Part shown: in pieces, positions 5,985 to 6,750 of the stretch | Numbering within the stretch: the stretch's first letter is position 1 | Layout of the letters: every line of letters starts with the position of its first letter | Assembly: GCA_030054245.1 (NCBI GenBank) | Contig: JASGCH010000080.1 | Location: forward strand, 1 to 6,750 | Direction of reading: 5' to 3' | Length of the DNA: 6,750 bases | Source of the DNA: Gammaproteobacteria bacterium | GTDB lineage: Bacteria > Pseudomonadota > Gammaproteobacteria > Burkholderiales > Burkholderiaceae_C | Notes under the pieces: generated by a model | The model's database searches: none | What the model was told of the DNA's origin: nothing | Seen by the model: the letters and a program-made list of their open reading frames with translations, nothing else | Program-made: the position numbers and the translations under genes

Positions 5985-6750
5985 TATGAGTATGACTCGC
6001 CTCCACCACGGCGCTTGGTGTCTTTGTTATTAGGATTCGAATTTGGCTCCCAAAAAGATTTTATGGTATCTGCCACCGACGGACGCTTCAGTTTGCGAAT
6101 GGCTTTTTGTTCGATTTGCCGTACCCTTTCTCGAGTGATATTAAAGCGTTTACTAATTTCGTCCAAAGTAAATTCATTGGGTACACCAATACCATAGCGC
6201 ATTCTTAAAATTTTCTGCTCTCTGGGACTAAGTATCTCCAAGGCTTCTTCTATAGCATCTCTTAAGCCTGCAAGTATCGCTGAATCCATCGGCACCTCCC
6301 CTGAGGTATCCTCAATAAAATCCCCCAAATGGCTCCCCTCATCATCACCAACCGGCGTTTCCATAGAAATAGGTTCTCGGGCAATTTGCATAATTTTACG
6401 CACCTTCTCCTCTGCATCGCCTTTACCGTCAGCCAATTCTAAATGTTCAGCGATTTCCGCTACCGATGGTTCACAACCATGATCTTGCATATATTGCCGA
6501 GTAAATCGATTCAAGCGATGAATGGTGTCTATCATGTGCACTGGTATCCTAATGGTGCGAGCTTGGTCCGCTATAGATCGCGTTATAGCTTGCCTAATCC
6601 ACCAGGTGGCGTAAGTAGAGAACTTATAACCCCTCCTATATTCAAATTTATCCACAGCTTTCATCAAACCCACATTACCCTCTTGAATTAAATCTGAAAA
6701 AAACAAACCTCTATTGGTATATTTTTTGGCTATGGACACCACCAGACGCA
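5984..6750 (-). CDS. rpoD: RNA polymerase sigma factor RpoD (sigma-70), C-terminal part (cut by window edge)
   Basis: Housekeeping-type sigma factor; the last 254 residues are in the window and the N-terminal part lies beyond the right edge. The frame is open from 6748, where RLVVSIAKKYTNRG continues region 2.1, so the GTG at 6740-6742 is not a start. Region 2 is nearly invariant RpoD: DLIQEGNVGLMKAVDKFEYR, then YKFSTYATWWIRQAI for -10 recognition and melting. Region 3 follows with PISMETPVGDDEGSHLGDFI, then region 4 with LSPREQKILRMRYGI and the -35 helix-turn-helix FTLDEISKRFNITRERVRQIE. Two oddities: about 4-5 extra residues in region 3 (ELADGKGDAEEKVRK) compared with E. coli RpoD, and a polar tail of about 22 residues after the usual end of region 4 (WEPNSNPNNKDTKRRGGG and on). 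Region 4 (YGIG, DEIS) is more divergent than region 2, so a second RpoD-like paralogue is possible. The stop codon abuts the dispersed repeat. Confidence 0.9.
   Translation of the reverse strand, partial: RLVVSIAKKYTNRGLFFSDLIQEGNVGLMKAVDKFEYRRGYKFSTYATWWIRQAITRSIADQARTIRIPVHMIDTIHRLNRFTRQYMQDHGCEPSVAEIAEHLELADGKGDAEEKVRKIMQIAREPISMETPVGDDEGSHLGDFIEDTSGEVPMDSAILAGLRDAIEEALEILSPREQKILRMRYGIGVPNEFTLDEISKRFNITRERVRQIEQKAIRKLKRPSVADTIKSFWEPNSNPNNKDTKRRGGGESYS

Noticed and set aside
1..6750. A new defence, secretion or biosynthetic system
   Set aside because: All larger genes belong to core leucine catabolism or transcription, and the only unknown is a common TM2-type protein. The novelty, if any, lies in the repeat family.

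Overview
This window carries chromosomal DNA of a proteobacterium of moderate GC, most likely a beta- or gammaproteobacterium. That rests on the close fit of the carboxylase, hydratase and sigma-factor proteins to families known from those classes; I could not place it to genus. Every gene longer than about 100 codons belongs to a recognisable family. I see no phage, transposase, defence or CRISPR content.

Layout. (1) Positions 1-2144, minus strand: a two-gene unit, the carboxyltransferase (beta) subunit of 3-methylcrotonyl-CoA carboxylase followed 21 bases downstream by an acyl-CoA dehydrogenase that runs off the left edge. (2) Positions 2145-2487: a divergent intergenic region with a 104-bp palindromic element, a degenerate copy of the same repeat and candidate promoters. 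(3) Positions 2488-5345, plus strand: a methylglutaconyl-CoA hydratase (liuC type) overlapping by one base the biotin-carboxylase/biotin-carrier (alpha) subunit of the same carboxylase (liuD type). (4) Positions 5346-5474: a convergent intergenic region with a second palindromic repeat element. (5) Positions 5475-5855, minus strand: a small zinc-ribbon plus TM2-domain membrane protein. (6) Positions 5856-5983: an intergenic gap with another copy of the repeat. (7) Positions 5984-6750, minus strand: the C-terminal two-fifths or so of an RpoD-type sigma factor, cut by the right edge.

The four metabolic genes together cover the middle of leucine (isovaleryl-CoA) breakdown: 3-methylcrotonyl-CoA is carboxylated to 3-methylglutaconyl-CoA and then hydrated to HMG-CoA. 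They are arranged as two divergent pairs, with the two subunits of one enzyme on opposite strands. HMG-CoA lyase and a pathway regulator are not visible here.

The least ordinary feature is a short dispersed palindromic repeat of about 41 bp (beginning GACTGTTGCAC and ending GAGCTGTCA in the best copy). It occurs in three clear copies plus several half or degenerate copies, in every intergenic gap of more than 100 bp in the window. Two copies begin within two bases of the stop codon of a minus-strand gene. It looks like a REP/MITE-class element.
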